DNA from: Thiohalocapsa sp. ML1
GTDB taxonomy: Bacteria > Pseudomonadota > Gammaproteobacteria > Chromatiales > Chromatiaceae
Assembly (NCBI RefSeq): GCF_001469165.1
Contig: NZ_JABX01000038.1
Coordinates: 1-61,147 of the forward strand
Reading direction: 5' to 3'
Length of the DNA: 61,147 nt
The position numbers and the translations under genes were made by a program. Below are positions 37,690 to 48,406 of the stretch, piece after piece (position 1 is the first letter of the stretch; every line of letters starts with the position of its first letter). The notes beneath the pieces were generated by a model that saw nothing but the letters and a program-made list of their open reading frames with translations, ran no database searches and was not told the DNA's origin.

Positions 37690-38133
37690 CTACTGCTGCG
37701 GCACCTTCGGGTTACCGAGCGTCGGCGCTGAACCCACAACCTGGATGTCGTGCACCTCGTACTCGGTGCGCCGCTGGCAGGTGCCCGGCAGCCACCAACT
37801 GAGCGGAAAAAGCTTCTGCTCATAAGCCAGGTTGACGACGGTGTTGGTGCGCATGGCATCCTGTAACCGGTTCGCGGCCTTCTTGTCGTCCACGGAGAAG
37901 TAGAAGGTGTTGTCGGTACCGCGGTTGTCTTGGCTCAGGGTGCCGTCACGGGAGAAGTTGGCCATGGCGAGCTCGCCCTCCCAGGTCTTGCAGACGAAGC
38001 CCTTGCGAGAGATCTTCGAGATCGTGCCTTGGCGCATGCCCTCGGAATAGGTCCAGTCGGCAAGGAGGAAGCCGCCGATCACGACAAGCAGGATCACGCC
38101 GGCGACGACGCCGGCTACGACTTTTATATTCAT
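37690..38133 (-). CDS. Small membrane-anchored protein, unknown function
   Basis: A 147-residue protein with one N-terminal helix (VVAGVVAGVILLVVIGGFLLADW) and a periplasmic domain SEGMRQGTISKISRKGFVCKTWEGELAM. This pattern occurs in many short proteobacterial proteins that databases sometimes label 6-phosphogluconate dehydrogenase without support. Two cysteines (in VCKTW and GTCQRR) could form a disulfide. I cannot assign a function. ATG 38133 begins MNIKVVAG. The neighbouring BON-LysM gene is on the same strand, 145 bases upstream. Confidence 0.75.
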   Translation of the reverse strand: MNIKVVAGVVAGVILLVVIGGFLLADWTYSEGMRQGTISKISRKGFVCKTWEGELAMANFSRDGTLSQDNRGTDNTFYFSVDDKKAANRLQDAMRTNTVVNLAYEQKLFPLSWWLPGTCQRRTEYEVHDIQVVGSAPTLGNPKVPQQ

Positions 38134-38278
38134 GGCGATGCAGCAGCCGGGATGCGGCCGGGTCGGGTTGGAAAGGAACCGGGATTATAGGCGACGCGCC
38201 CGGCCGGCATGGCAGGCACGAAAACACCGCCATGGTTGGACGGGCGCCGGCTCGACCGAGCCGCCACCCGCCGTCGCG

Positions 38279-38716
38279 TCAGGCGACCGCCTTGGGGATG
38301 CGGATCTTCTGGCCCGGAAAGATCTTGTCCGCGTCCTTGATGACCTCGAGGTTGGCCTCGACGAGCTTCGGGTAGGCGTTGGCGTCGCCGTAGAAGCGCT
38401 TGGCGATGGCGGACAGGGTGTCGCCGCTCTCGATCTCGTAGAAGTCCACCTCTTCGGCCTGCGGCGGCGCCTCAAGCCCGTCGACGTTGACCTCCTCCAC
38501 GCCCTTGAGATTGCCGGCCATCAACACGGCCTTTTCCATGGCCTCGGCGCTCATGGCCTTGCCGCTCAGCTTGGCGACGCCGTTCTCGTACTGGACATCC
38601 AGGCCCTCGATGCCCGGGTTGTCCTGCTCAATCTCGTCCTTGATCTTCTCGCCAGCCTCGGCCTCCTTACCGAACACGCTCTTGCCGATATTCTTCGCGA
38701 AGTTGAACAGTCCCAT
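38279..38716 (-). CDS. BON-LysM domain protein (YgaU/Kbp-like)
   Basis: A 145-residue cytosolic protein with a BON domain (about 25-80, GLDVQYENGVAKLSGKAMSAEAMEKAV) and a C-terminal LysM domain (about 92-142, YEIESGDTLSAIAKRFYGDANAYPKLVEAN). This matches E. coli YgaU/Kbp, a potassium-binding protein needed under high external potassium. No signal peptide is present, as in Kbp. Start ATG 38716 with a strong GAGGTAAC upstream. Members in this order of bacteria may serve the same role; that is inference. Confidence 0.9.
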   Translation of the reverse strand: MGLFNFAKNIGKSVFGKEAEAGEKIKDEIEQDNPGIEGLDVQYENGVAKLSGKAMSAEAMEKAVLMAGNLKGVEEVNVDGLEAPPQAEEVDFYEIESGDTLSAIAKRFYGDANAYPKLVEANLEVIKDADKIFPGQKIRIPKAVA

Positions 38717-39202
38717 CGTCGTTACCTCTGTCGTTGCAAACAAAAGCTGCGGCAGCAACGGCCACCGGCTCCGGTTCAGGAAGGTGCTTGCGGAAGACTG
38801 GCCATGCGCACCGGTCATCATGCGCACCGGTCATGCGCATCGGTCATGCGCACCGGTGGTCAACGCTAACCGTTTCGTCCGGCGCCTGTTTTCCGCCGGC
38901 AAGCTAACACCCGCCATGGGTTACGGCAAGCACGGCGGACCGAATACGGGGACGCGTGTCGGGCGGTGGAGCGCACTTGCGTCCCGGATGCCGCGGATCG
39001 TCAACAACCCTTTGCACAAGCTTAGGCGACCTTGACCGCGACCCGACGCGGCGGGCGATGACGGGCAGATGCGCAATGCGGGCGCTTCTGCATGCATATT
39101 TAGGCATTGCCTTTGCCGCCCGAATAGCCTAGCGCACCGAGAATGACAGAATGATGAATATCAGCATCGACCGCCGAACCATCTTGCTACGCGCTACAAT
39201 CC
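38717..39202. other. Intergenic stretch with 13-base tandem repeat
   Basis: The gap holds four to five copies of a 13-base repeat, CATGCGCACCGGT, at about 38803-38857 and no credible gene. To the right of 39000 the sequence becomes less GC-rich; a TACAAT hexamer (39195-39200) precedes the damaged small ORF, without a clear -35 element. Confidence 0.5.
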
Positions 39203-39397
39203 ATGCGCCATGTCCGCGCCGCGCTCACCGACCCGTCACTGCCTTAACGCGCTCTCCTGCACACCCGTGACACGGCGGTGGTCAACGACAGCGCAACAGC
39301 CGCCACCGACGCCCTGCTCCCGCCGCCCGTCGCGGGGCCTGGCCAGGTCGAGCCCGGGAGCACCCGCAAGCGCGCCGGGCTGCCGACGGCGGTGTGA
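39203..39397 (+). pseudogene. Broken small ORF upstream of the nucleotidyltransferase gene
   Basis: ATG 39203 opens MRHVRAALTDPSLP and meets a TAA at 39245-39247. The same frame then continues for 49 codons (HTRDTAVVNDSATAATDALLPPP...KRAGLPTAV) to a TGA at 39395-39397, just 6 bases before the GTG of the AbiEii-like gene. Read through the TAA it would be a 64-codon protein. It may be a decayed partner gene, or a shorter product may start at the internal GTG (VVNDSATAA). I do not recognise a family. Confidence 0.35.
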
Positions 39398-39403
39398 CTC
39401 ACC

Positions 39404-39967
39404 GTGGATTTTCTGAGGGTCATCCGCGAGGTCTGCGGCGCGCTGGATGCGGCCGGCGTGCGCTACGCGCTCATCGGCGGCTTCGCGATGGCGCTCCGGG
39501 GCGTGCAGCGTGCGACCGTGGACCTGGACTTCATTTTGATGCTTGACGACCTGAGCAAGGCGGACGCGGTGCTCCGCGCCGCCGGCTACCGGCGCGAGTA
39601 TCACAGCGACAATGTCTCGCATTACCGGTCCGCGCACGCGGACCTGGGCCGGCTGGACTTCCTGCACGCCTTCCGCGGCCCGAGTCTCAGCATGCTGGCC
39701 CGGGCCGAGCGCATCGATGTGGCCCCGGGGCTGGCGGTGCCCGTCGTGCAGGTGGCGGACATCATCGGTCTCAAGGTACAGGCCGCGGTCAACGACCCGC
39801 AGCGCGCGGACGCAGACTGGCTGGACATCCGCCTGCTGCTGGAGGCCGGCGCGGGGCTCGGCCAGCCGCCGGACTGGACGCTGATCGGGGACTATCTGGA
39901 CCTCTTCGGACTCGGGGAGGAGATCGCGCGCTTGGAGGACTGGTATGTCCAGGCTCAGCGACGCTGA
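39404..39967 (+). CDS. AbiEii/AbiGii-like nucleotidyltransferase
   Basis: A 187-residue nucleotidyltransferase-fold protein. GVRYALIGGFAMALRGVQRATVDLDFIL contains the GG...G and the D-x-D metal ligands (VDLDF) of the AbiEii/MNT family. The C-terminal ADWLDIRLLLE and DWTLIGDYLDLFGL are helical. Relatives serve as the toxin of type IV or MNT/HEPN-like systems, or as housekeeping nucleotidyltransferases. GTG 39404 is the start. It overlaps the next gene by 23 bases. Confidence 0.82.
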   Translation: MDFLRVIREVCGALDAAGVRYALIGGFAMALRGVQRATVDLDFILMLDDLSKADAVLRAAGYRREYHSDNVSHYRSAHADLGRLDFLHAFRGPSLSMLARAERIDVAPGLAVPVVQVADIIGLKVQAAVNDPQRADADWLDIRLLLEAGAGLGQPPDWTLIGDYLDLFGLGEEIARLEDWYVQAQRR

Positions 39968-40151
39968 TCGTGCCGCCTTTCAAGCGCTGACGGCGCGCGG
40001 CTGGGTGCAGCAGCCGACGCAGCGCAGCCCCGCCCTCGTCGAGCAGACCCCGGCCGGGCGCGAGCGCTATTGCCGCTGGGCCACGGCCGCTGCCAAACTT
40101 CACCGGAGCAACAAGCCGGTGCGCTTCGTCGGCGAGCATTGGAGGCTGTAG
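39945..40151 (+). CDS. Small partner of the nucleotidyltransferase
   Basis: A 68-residue basic protein, MSRLSDADRAAFQALTARGWVQQPTQRSP...GRERYCRWATAAAKLHRSNKPVRFVGEHWRL. The start (ATG 39945) lies inside the preceding gene, so expression is coupled. It lacks a recognisable domain; helical N-terminus and Trp/Arg-rich C-terminus. By position it could be the cognate antitoxin or substrate adaptor. A hexamer hairpin follows within 35 bases. Confidence 0.65.
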   Translation: MSRLSDADRAAFQALTARGWVQQPTQRSPALVEQTPAGRERYCRWATAAAKLHRSNKPVRFVGEHWRL

Positions 40152-40184
40152 CGAAGGTGCGGACTCACACTGACAAGGGCAGGC

Positions 40185-40252
40185 TTTCGAAATCGAGATC
40201 GAGATCGAACCGAGTGGCGACCGATCCCGATTTCGATTTCGATCCCGACGCG
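40185..40252. repeat. GAGATC/GAAATC hexamer hairpin
   Basis: TTTCGAAATCGAGATCGAGATCG (40185-40207) pairs with CGATCCCGATTTCGATTTCGATCCCG (40220-40246) at a 6-base period. It is the same family as 15493-15606. Confidence 0.85.
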
Positions 40253-40270
40253 CCCGCCGCCCAGTCGAGC

Positions 40271-40370
40271 CTTGTCTCATCTGCAAACATTTGGTGCCGT
40301 CAAGCAACCGAGGGCCAAGGACGCGGCCTACTTGACCCTCCGCCCTCAGCCCTCGGCCCTCGGCCCTTCA
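40271..40370. repeat. TCATCTGCAAACATT module with heptamer hairpin
   Basis: The module TCTCATCTGCAAACATTTGG...GTCAAGCAA (40275-40308) is followed by a degenerate GGGCCAA / CCTCAGCCCTCGGCCCTCGGCCC heptamer block (40311-40368). The module recurs at 41287-41324, 51617-51672 (inverted) and 51874-51920. The secreted-protein ATG lies 20 bases downstream. Confidence 0.75.
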
Positions 40371-40389
40371 ACACAGGACCAGCCAGCCC

Positions 40390-41134
40390 ATGCCCCGGAT
40401 CGCATTGCTCGCAACCCCATTGCTCGTCGCGTTCGCCGCGGCACCCGTGCCGGCGGACGACATTCGCCGCGAGCAGGTGTACTTCGCGCCCGGCGGCACC
40501 GGCGTCGTCATCGCCGGCAGCCTGGAAGGGCGCGAGACGGTGGACTATCTCCTGGGCGCCAAGGCCGGGCAGACGCTCAGCGTGACCATGGACAGCGACA
40601 ACAGCGCGGCCTACTTCAACCTGATCGCACCCAATGAGCAGGACGTCGCCCTCTACGCCGGCCACCTGGCCGCGGAGCCGAACCGCTACGAGGGTAAGCT
40701 GGACCTGGACGGCGAGTGGAAGATCCGCGTGTATCTCTACCGCGCCGCCGCCGACGCCGGCGAGCGCGCCGACTACCGGCTCGACATCCACATCACCGGA
40801 GCCCGGCGCGGCGCGCGAGCCCAACGACTTCGGCCCCAGCTCGTGGGATGCCCGCGGCGACCTCGGCTGCGCCCGCGGCGGGCAGCCGGTGCGCTCCGCG
40901 CACTGCCCGTTCAAGGTGGTCCGTTATCCCATGGGCGAGGGCGCGACGGTCTTCGTCGTGCCGCCCGGCACGGACCCGGCGCCCGGGGCGGAGCGCGTGA
41001 TCGACTTCCAGCAGGGGGCATGGTCGACGCCCAAGACGGCCCCGGTCTCGACCACGCGGCGCGAGGATCTTTGGACCCTGAGCGTCGGCTCGGAGGTCTA
41101 CGAGATCCCGCACGCCGTCATCGACGGCGGCTAA
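40390..41134 (+). pseudogene. Secreted protein resembling g-type lysozyme inhibitors, frameshifted
   Basis: Residues 1-22 are a signal peptide (ending PVPADD). The following domain, REQVYFAPGGTGVVIAGSLEG then YFNLIAPNEQDVALY and GKLDLDGEWKIRVYLYRA, resembles the PliG-like inhibitor/prepeptidase-type beta domain. Near 40800 the frame shifts: the original frame becomes an Arg-rich run-on to 41142, while the sensible C-terminus (REPNDFGPSSWDARGDLGCARGG...LWTLSVGSEVYEIPHAVIDGG) continues in another frame and stops at 41134. Either the gene is broken or there is a one- or two-base sequencing error. The shift lies in the GC-rich GGCGCGGCGCGCGAG stretch. Confidence 0.75.
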
Positions 41135-41137
41135 CGC

Positions 41138-41324
41138 CCTAGCGAGGCAGAGCCTCAGACCGACCAGGGCACGGCGCCTAGTCTTGCGCCGCCCCCTCTT
41201 CGGCGCATTGAAGCAAGGGCCAAGGGCCGAGGCGGGCTCCCTTGGCCCTCGGCCCTTTCGCCTGCAAGCGCCGTGTCGTCGTGAAACTTGACTCATCTGC
41301 AAACATTCGCCGCCGTCAAGCAAT
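41138..41324. repeat. Composite repeat between secreted gene and phnE
   Basis: Three modules in order: an inverted copy of the GAGGCTCTGCCTC...GGTCGGTCTG module (41138-41180), a GGGCCAA/GGGCCGA heptamer hairpin (41211-41259) and the ACTTGACTCATCTGCAAACATT module (41286-41324). The phnE ATG follows 12 bases later, so the element sits over the gene's leader. Confidence 0.8.
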
Positions 41325-41336
41325 CTAGCGCACCGC

Positions 41337-42149
41337 ATGACCACCACCAACGCCGCCGCCTACCCCACCCGCTGGCGCCGCCCGCCGCTGATCGCGGACG
41401 CGCGCCTGCGCTGGGCGCTGCTGTTGGGCGCGCTCGCCTACCTCGTCCTCGGCATCGCGAGCCTGGATGTGAACTGGGTCCGCGCCACCGAGGGCTGGGA
41501 GCGAGGCCTGCGCTTCCTAGCCGGCTTTCTGGCACCCGACTTCACCAGCCGCTGGACGGACATCCGTCAGGGGCTCATCGAGAGCCTGACCATGACGGTC
41601 ACGGCAACCGCCGTCGGCATCCTGCTCTCCGTGCCAGTGGGCATCGGCGCCGCGCGCAACATTGCGCCGCTGCCGCTGTACCTGGCCTGCCGGGCGCTCA
41701 TCGCCGTGTCGCGCTCGCTGCAGGAAATTATCGTCGCGATCCTGTTTGTCGCCATGGTGGGCTTCGGGCCGCTGGCCGGCTTTCTGACCTTGAGCTTCGC
41801 GACCATCGGCTTCCTGGCCAAACTCCTGGCCGAGGACATCGAGGACATCGACGAGGCCCAGGCAGAGGCGGTCCGCGCAACCGGCGCCTCCTGGTGGCAG
41901 GTGCTCAACTACGGCGTCCAGCCGCAGGTGATGCCGCGGCTCATCGGGCTGTCGCTGTATCGGCTCGACATCAACTTTCGCGAGTCCTCGGTGATCGGCA
42001 TCGTCGGTGCCGGCGGCGTCGGCGCGACGCTGAACACCGCGCTGGACCGCTACGAGTACGACGCCGCCGCCGCCATCCTCTTGCTCATCATCGCCATCGT
42101 GCTCGTCACCGAGTACAGCTCCGGTTGGGTGCGGCGGCTGGTGCAGTGA
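41337..42149 (+). CDS. phnE: PhnE-like phosphonate-type ABC transporter permease (solitary)
   Basis: A 270-residue inner-membrane permease. It has five or six membrane segments and the permease loop EAVRATGASWWQVLNYGVQPQVMPRLIG, followed by YRLDINFRESSVIGIVGAGGVGATL, a strong PhnE signature. No phnC or phnD homologue is within 10 kb on either side, and composite repeats lie immediately upstream. It either works with a transporter encoded elsewhere or is an orphan left after rearrangement. Base composition matches the core genes. Confidence 0.88.
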   Translation: MTTTNAAAYPTRWRRPPLIADARLRWALLLGALAYLVLGIASLDVNWVRATEGWERGLRFLAGFLAPDFTSRWTDIRQGLIESLTMTVTATAVGILLSVPVGIGAARNIAPLPLYLACRALIAVSRSLQEIIVAILFVAMVGFGPLAGFLTLSFATIGFLAKLLAEDIEDIDEAQAEAVRATGASWWQVLNYGVQPQVMPRLIGLSLYRLDINFRESSVIGIVGAGGVGATLNTALDRYEYDAAAAILLLIIAIVLVTEYSSGWVRRLVQ

Positions 42150-42246
42150 GCCGCACGCGGGCGCGAGGCCGACGGCCCGCGTCCGCTATGCTGGACGCAT
42201 TGTCGCGCCTGCGCACGCCACCGCGCCCGGACCAGAGACCGCCACC

Positions 42247-42822
42247 ATGCCGAGCCTGCTCAGCCCCCGCTTCGAAGACGCCCTCATCTACGCCACCCGG
42301 CTGCACGCTACGCAGACGCGCAAGGGCAGCGGCGTGCCCTACATCTCCCACCTGCTCGCGGTGGCGGGCCTAGTGCTCGAGGCCGGCGGCGGCGAGGACC
42401 ACGCCATCGCCGCACTGCTGCACGACGCGGCCGAAGACCAGGGCGGACTCGCGACCCTCGCCGCGATCCGCGCGCGCTTCGGCGACGCCGTCGCGGACAT
42501 CGTCGCCGCCTGCTCCGACACCTTCGAGGAGCCGAAGCCGCCATGGCACGCGCGCAAGCGGGCGTACCTGGAACACCTGCGCGACGCCCCGCCGGCGGTG
42601 CGACTCGTCTCCTGCGCCGACAAGCTGCACAACGCCCGCGCCATCGCCGCCGACTACCGCCGCCACGGCGACGCCCTCTGGCAACGCTTCAACGCCGGCC
42701 CCGATGACATCCTCTGGTACTACCGCGAGCTCTCGGCCATTTTCAACGCCCAGGGCCCGGAGCACCTCGCCGCCGAGCTCGCGCTGGTGGTCGCGGAGCT
42801 GCACGCGACCACGACGCGCTGA
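42247..42822 (+). CDS. HD-domain phosphohydrolase (RelA/SpoT HD-like, small)
   Basis: A 191-residue HD protein. The residues YATRLHATQTRKGSGVPYISHLLAVA, AALLHDAAEDQGG and VRLVSCADKLHNAR follow the H...HD...D pattern of the (p)ppGpp hydrolase domain of SpoT and Mesh1-like enzymes. There is no synthetase domain. It may hydrolyse (p)ppGpp or another nucleotide; the fold is well supported, the substrate is inference. ATG 42247. The gene is preceded by about 100 bases of ordinary DNA and followed by a heptamer block. Confidence 0.88.
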   Translation: MPSLLSPRFEDALIYATRLHATQTRKGSGVPYISHLLAVAGLVLEAGGGEDHAIAALLHDAAEDQGGLATLAAIRARFGDAVADIVAACSDTFEEPKPPWHARKRAYLEHLRDAPPAVRLVSCADKLHNARAIAADYRRHGDALWQRFNAGPDDILWYYRELSAIFNAQGPEHLAAELALVVAELHATTTR

Positions 42823-42840
42823 TGATGGGGCGAGCTCGCT

Positions 42841-42995
42841 TGAAGGGCCAAGGGCCAAGGCAGACCTCCTTGGCCCTCGGCGCTCGGCCCTCGGCCCTCG
42901 GCCCTCGGCCCTCGGCCCTTTGATTCACTTGCGCCAACGAGCGAGCGGCGCAAGACGACGCTCCATGCCCTGGTCGGTCTAAGGCTCTGCCTTTA
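42841..42995. repeat. GGGCCAA/GGGCCGA heptamer hairpin with GCGCCAACGAGCG module
   Basis: GAAGGGCCAAGGGCCAAGG (42842-42860) faces CCTTGGCCCTCGGCGCTC and four further CGGCCCT units (42868-42919). The module CACTTGCGCCAACGAGCG...CTGGTCGGTCTAAGGC follows (42927-42984). It ends 20 bases before the topB start. Confidence 0.88.
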
Positions 42996-43004
42996 AGAAA
43001 CAGC

Positions 43005-45572
<2,568 letters not shown>

Positions 45573-45858
45573 GGCAACAGGTTTTCCGACTCGTGACACC
45601 GCTCCAGCGGTGTCACGCCTCTGCGGGCGCTCCGCGCCCCGAAGGGCCCCAAGCAGGCAGCGGCTGCGCTGAGCCATTGGCCGGGGCCGCCGTGCAGCGG
45701 CGTCCGGCACGCGCGGGCGACTGCCGGTGCAGCGTGGTCGATCCTGCCCGGGCGCCCGCGTCGAGCGTATCGGCCATCGTCTCTTGCTCTTGGCCGCAGC
45801 GGCTGGGTATGCCTTTGGCGACGCGCTACACTGCCGCTGTGCCGAGCGAGGTCTGGTC
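45573..45858. other. Intergenic region with GTGACACCGC dyad
   Basis: The dyad GTGACACCGCTCCAGCGGTGTCAC (45593-45616), followed by a GGGCGCTCCGCGCCC hairpin, lies 20 bases after the topB stop. The rest shows no gene. The AAA gene's frame is open from 45727, but the sequence before ATG 45859 does not look like protein. Confidence 0.55.
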
Positions 45859-47433
45859 ATGCGCTTCTTCAACACCGAGGGTCCGGTGCGGCCCGACATG
45901 CACTACTGCCTGCCGCCCCTGCACCGCTGGGACCTGGCCGAGGTACTGCGGCTGATCGAGCAGCAGAAGTATTTCCTGCTGCACGCCCCGCGCCAGACCG
46001 GCAAGACCTCCTGCCTGCTGGCGCTGATGGCGTATCTGAATGGCGAGGGGCGCTATCGGGCGGTCTATGCCAACCTGGAAACGGCCCAAACCGCCCGGGA
46101 AGACGTGGCCCGCGGCATGCACGCCATCTGCGGCGCCATCGCCGGTGCCGCCCGGCGCACGCTGGGCGAGGAGCGCCTGCCTGCCTGGACCCAAGCGGCG
46201 CTCGCGGTCCAGGGGCCGGACGGGGTGTTGAACGGCCTGCTTGAGGCCTGGGGCGCCGCGAGCCCGCAGCCCCTGGTCCTGCTCCTCGACGAGGTGGACG
46301 CGCTGGTCGGTGACACGCTGATCTCGCTGTTGCGCCAGTTGCGCGCGGGCTACACCCAGCGCCCGGCGGCCTTTCCGTCCACGGTTGTGCTATGCGGGGT
46401 GCGGGATCTGCGCGACTACCGCATCCACGCTAGCACCGAGGCGGCACCGATCACCGGCGGCAGCGCCTTCAACATCAAGGCCAAGTCGCTGCGCCTTGGG
46501 GACTTCGCCGCCGAGGAGGTGGCCACGCTGCTCGGCGAGCACACGGCCGAGACCGGGCAGACCTTCACGGCGGAGGCCCTGGAGCGGGTCTGGCATCTGA
46601 CCCGGGGCCAGCCCTGGCTGGTCAATGCGCTCGCCTACGAGAGCTGCTTCGAGATCGCCGCGGGGCGCGAGCGCGCGCGACCCATCGACGTCGCGCTGAT
46701 CGACGAGGCCAAGGAGCACCTGATCCTGCGCCGCGTCACCCACCTGGATCAGCTCGCCGACAAGCTGCGCGAGCCGCGGGTGCGCCGCCTCATCGAGCCG
46801 ATGCTGGCCGGGACCGCGCTCGGTGTCGTGCCGGAGGCGGATCGCGACTACCTGCTCGATCTGGGCCTGCTGCGGCGCACCGAGGACGGCGGCTTGGTGG
46901 TCGCCAATCCGATCTACCGCGAGGTGCTGCCGCGCGCGCTAGCCTCCGGCCCGCACGACTCCCTGCCGCAGATCAGCCCCACCTGGCTGAACCCCGACGG
47001 CAGCCTCGACCCGGACCGGCTGCTCGCCGCGTTCATCGATTTCTGGCGCCAGCACGGCGAACCGCTGCTCGGCAGCGCCCCCTATCACGAGATCGCGCCG
47101 CACCTGGTGCTGATGGCCTTCCTGCAGCGCGTGGTCAACGGCAACGGGACATTGGAGCGCGAGTACGCCATCGGCCGCGGGCGCATGGACCTGTGCGTGC
47201 GCTACGGCGCCCTGACCCTCGGCATCGAGCTCAAGGTCTGGCGCGACCGCGCCCCGGACCCGCTCGCAGAGGGCCTGACGCAGCTCGACGGCTACCTGGC
47301 CGGGCTCGGCCTGGACACCGGCTGGCTGGTGATCTTCGACCGCCGCGCAGGCGCCCCGCCGCTGGCCGAGCGGATGGCCGAGGCTGAACAGCGCAGCCCC
47401 GGCGGGCGGCGCATCCGGGTGATTCGGCTCTGA
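45859..47433 (+). CDS. AAA-type ATPase fused to a PD-(D/E)XK-like domain
   Basis: A 524-residue two-part protein. Walker A is APRQTGKT (residues 43-50) and Walker B is LVLLLDEVDAL (near 140-150). The ATPase module, with ANLETAQTARED and GGSAFNIKAKSLRLGDF, is of the STAND/AAA type often called an AAA-like domain. A winged-helix-like segment follows, and near residues 430-480 GRGRMDLCVRYGALTLGIELKVWRD has the spacing of a PD-(D/E)XK nuclease core (Asp then E-x-K). The catalytic residues appear intact. Related proteins are scattered in Chromatiales and cyanobacteria without a known role; a defence or regulated-nuclease function is possible. ATG 45859 matches the domain start. Confidence 0.8.
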   Translation: MRFFNTEGPVRPDMHYCLPPLHRWDLAEVLRLIEQQKYFLLHAPRQTGKTSCLLALMAYLNGEGRYRAVYANLETAQTAREDVARGMHAICGAIAGAARRTLGEERLPAWTQAALAVQGPDGVLNGLLEAWGAASPQPLVLLLDEVDALVGDTLISLLRQLRAGYTQRPAAFPSTVVLCGVRDLRDYRIHASTEAAPITGGSAFNIKAKSLRLGDFAAEEVATLLGEHTAETGQTFTAEALERVWHLTRGQPWLVNALAYESCFEIAAGRERARPIDVALIDEAKEHLILRRVTHLDQLADKLREPRVRRLIEPMLAGTALGVVPEADRDYLLDLGLLRRTEDGGLVVANPIYREVLPRALASGPHDSLPQISPTWLNPDGSLDPDRLLAAFIDFWRQHGEPLLGSAPYHEIAPHLVLMAFLQRVVNGNGTLEREYAIGRGRMDLCVRYGALTLGIELKVWRDRAPDPLAEGLTQLDGYLAGLGLDTGWLVIFDRRAGAPPLAERMAEAEQRSPGGRRIRVIRL

Positions 47434-47463
47434 AACGGAGCCGCCAGCCACAACCACGCGCAC

Positions 47464-47489
47464 AAAAAAAGCCCGGCGGGGAGCCGGGC
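47464..47489 (-). terminator. Intrinsic terminator downstream of phaB
   Basis: On the minus strand, GCCCGGC and GCCGGGC form a 7-bp stem with a short loop (47471-47489), followed by seven Ts. The T-tract is on the minus strand, so it ends transcription of the phasin-phaB unit, 170 bases beyond the phaB stop, just before the AAA gene's end. Confidence 0.8.
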
Positions 47490-47659
47490 AGAGGAACGTC
47501 TCATGAGAGAGACGAGGAGGACTCGGTTGGCCGCGCCGGCAAGTGGCGCGGCACGAGGGCTAGCCAAGCAACCCACCGACCCACGGCGGGCGCCTCCGGA
47601 TACGCCCGGAGACGCCCTCGCGTCGATCGGCGGGGCTCTCGCAACCCTGGAGAAGCAGA

Positions 47660-48406
47660 TCAGTGCATGAACAGGCCGCCGTTCACGGGCAGGTTCGCGC
47701 CGGTGACATAGCCGTTCGCGTCGGCCACCAGGAAGGCGACCGCGCTCGCGATCTCTTCCGGCTTGGCCATGCGACGCATCGGCACCCCCGAGATGATGGC
47801 GTCGCGGACGTCGTCGCGCATCGCGAGCGTCATGGCCGTCTCCACGTAGCCCGGCGAGACCGTGTTCACGGTGACACCCTTCGCGGCGCCTTCCTGCGCC
47901 AGCGCCATCGTGAAGCCGTGCATGCCGGCCTTGGCGGTGGAGTAGTTCGTCTGGCCGAACTGGCCGCGCTGGCCGTTTACGGAGGAGATGTTGACGATAC
48001 GGCCGAAGCCCGCCTCCAACATGCCCTCCCAGACGTTGCGCGTGACGTTGAAGACGCTGTTCAGATTCACGTCGATGACGGCGTGCCAGGCGTCTGCATC
48101 CATCTTCTTGAATGTCTTGTCCCGCGTGATGCCGGCGCAGTTCACCAGCACGGCCACCGGGCCATGGCGCTCCTTGACCTCGGCGATCATGCGCTGGCAG
48201 TCCTCGAAGGACGCGACGTCACCGGCGATGGTGTCGATGTCGAAGCCGAGCCCGGCCTGGTCGTTCTTCCAGGAAAGGGCCGCCTCCTGCTCCGACGGAT
48301 GGTGATTGGCGACGACGCGATAGCCGTCGACTGCCAAGCGCTGGCAGATGGCGGTGCCGATGCCGCCGATGCCGCCGGTAATGAGGGCAACCCGAGCTGC
48401 TGTCAT
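47660..48406 (-). CDS. phaB: Acetoacetyl-CoA reductase (NADPH)
   Basis: A 248-residue short-chain dehydrogenase that makes (R)-3-hydroxybutyryl-CoA for polyhydroxybutyrate synthesis. The nucleotide motif is TGGIGGIGTAI, and the catalytic Tyr/Lys are in YSTAKAGMHGF. NISSVNGQRGQFGQTNYS is diagnostic of PhaB rather than FabG. ATG 48406 begins MTAARVALITGG. It lies 220 bases downstream of a phasin gene on the same strand; the synthase genes phaC/phaE are not in the window. Confidence 0.94.
   Translation of the reverse strand: MTAARVALITGGIGGIGTAICQRLAVDGYRVVANHHPSEQEAALSWKNDQAGLGFDIDTIAGDVASFEDCQRMIAEVKERHGPVAVLVNCAGITRDKTFKKMDADAWHAVIDVNLNSVFNVTRNVWEGMLEAGFGRIVNISSVNGQRGQFGQTNYSTAKAGMHGFTMALAQEGAAKGVTVNTVSPGYVETAMTLAMRDDVRDAIISGVPMRRMAKPEEIASAVAFLVADANGYVTGANLPVNGGLFMH

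Noticed and set aside
47434-47489. Terminator for the AAA ATPase gene on the plus strand
   Set aside because: The stem is well placed, but the T-tract is on the minus strand only, so it fits the leftward phasin-phaB unit.
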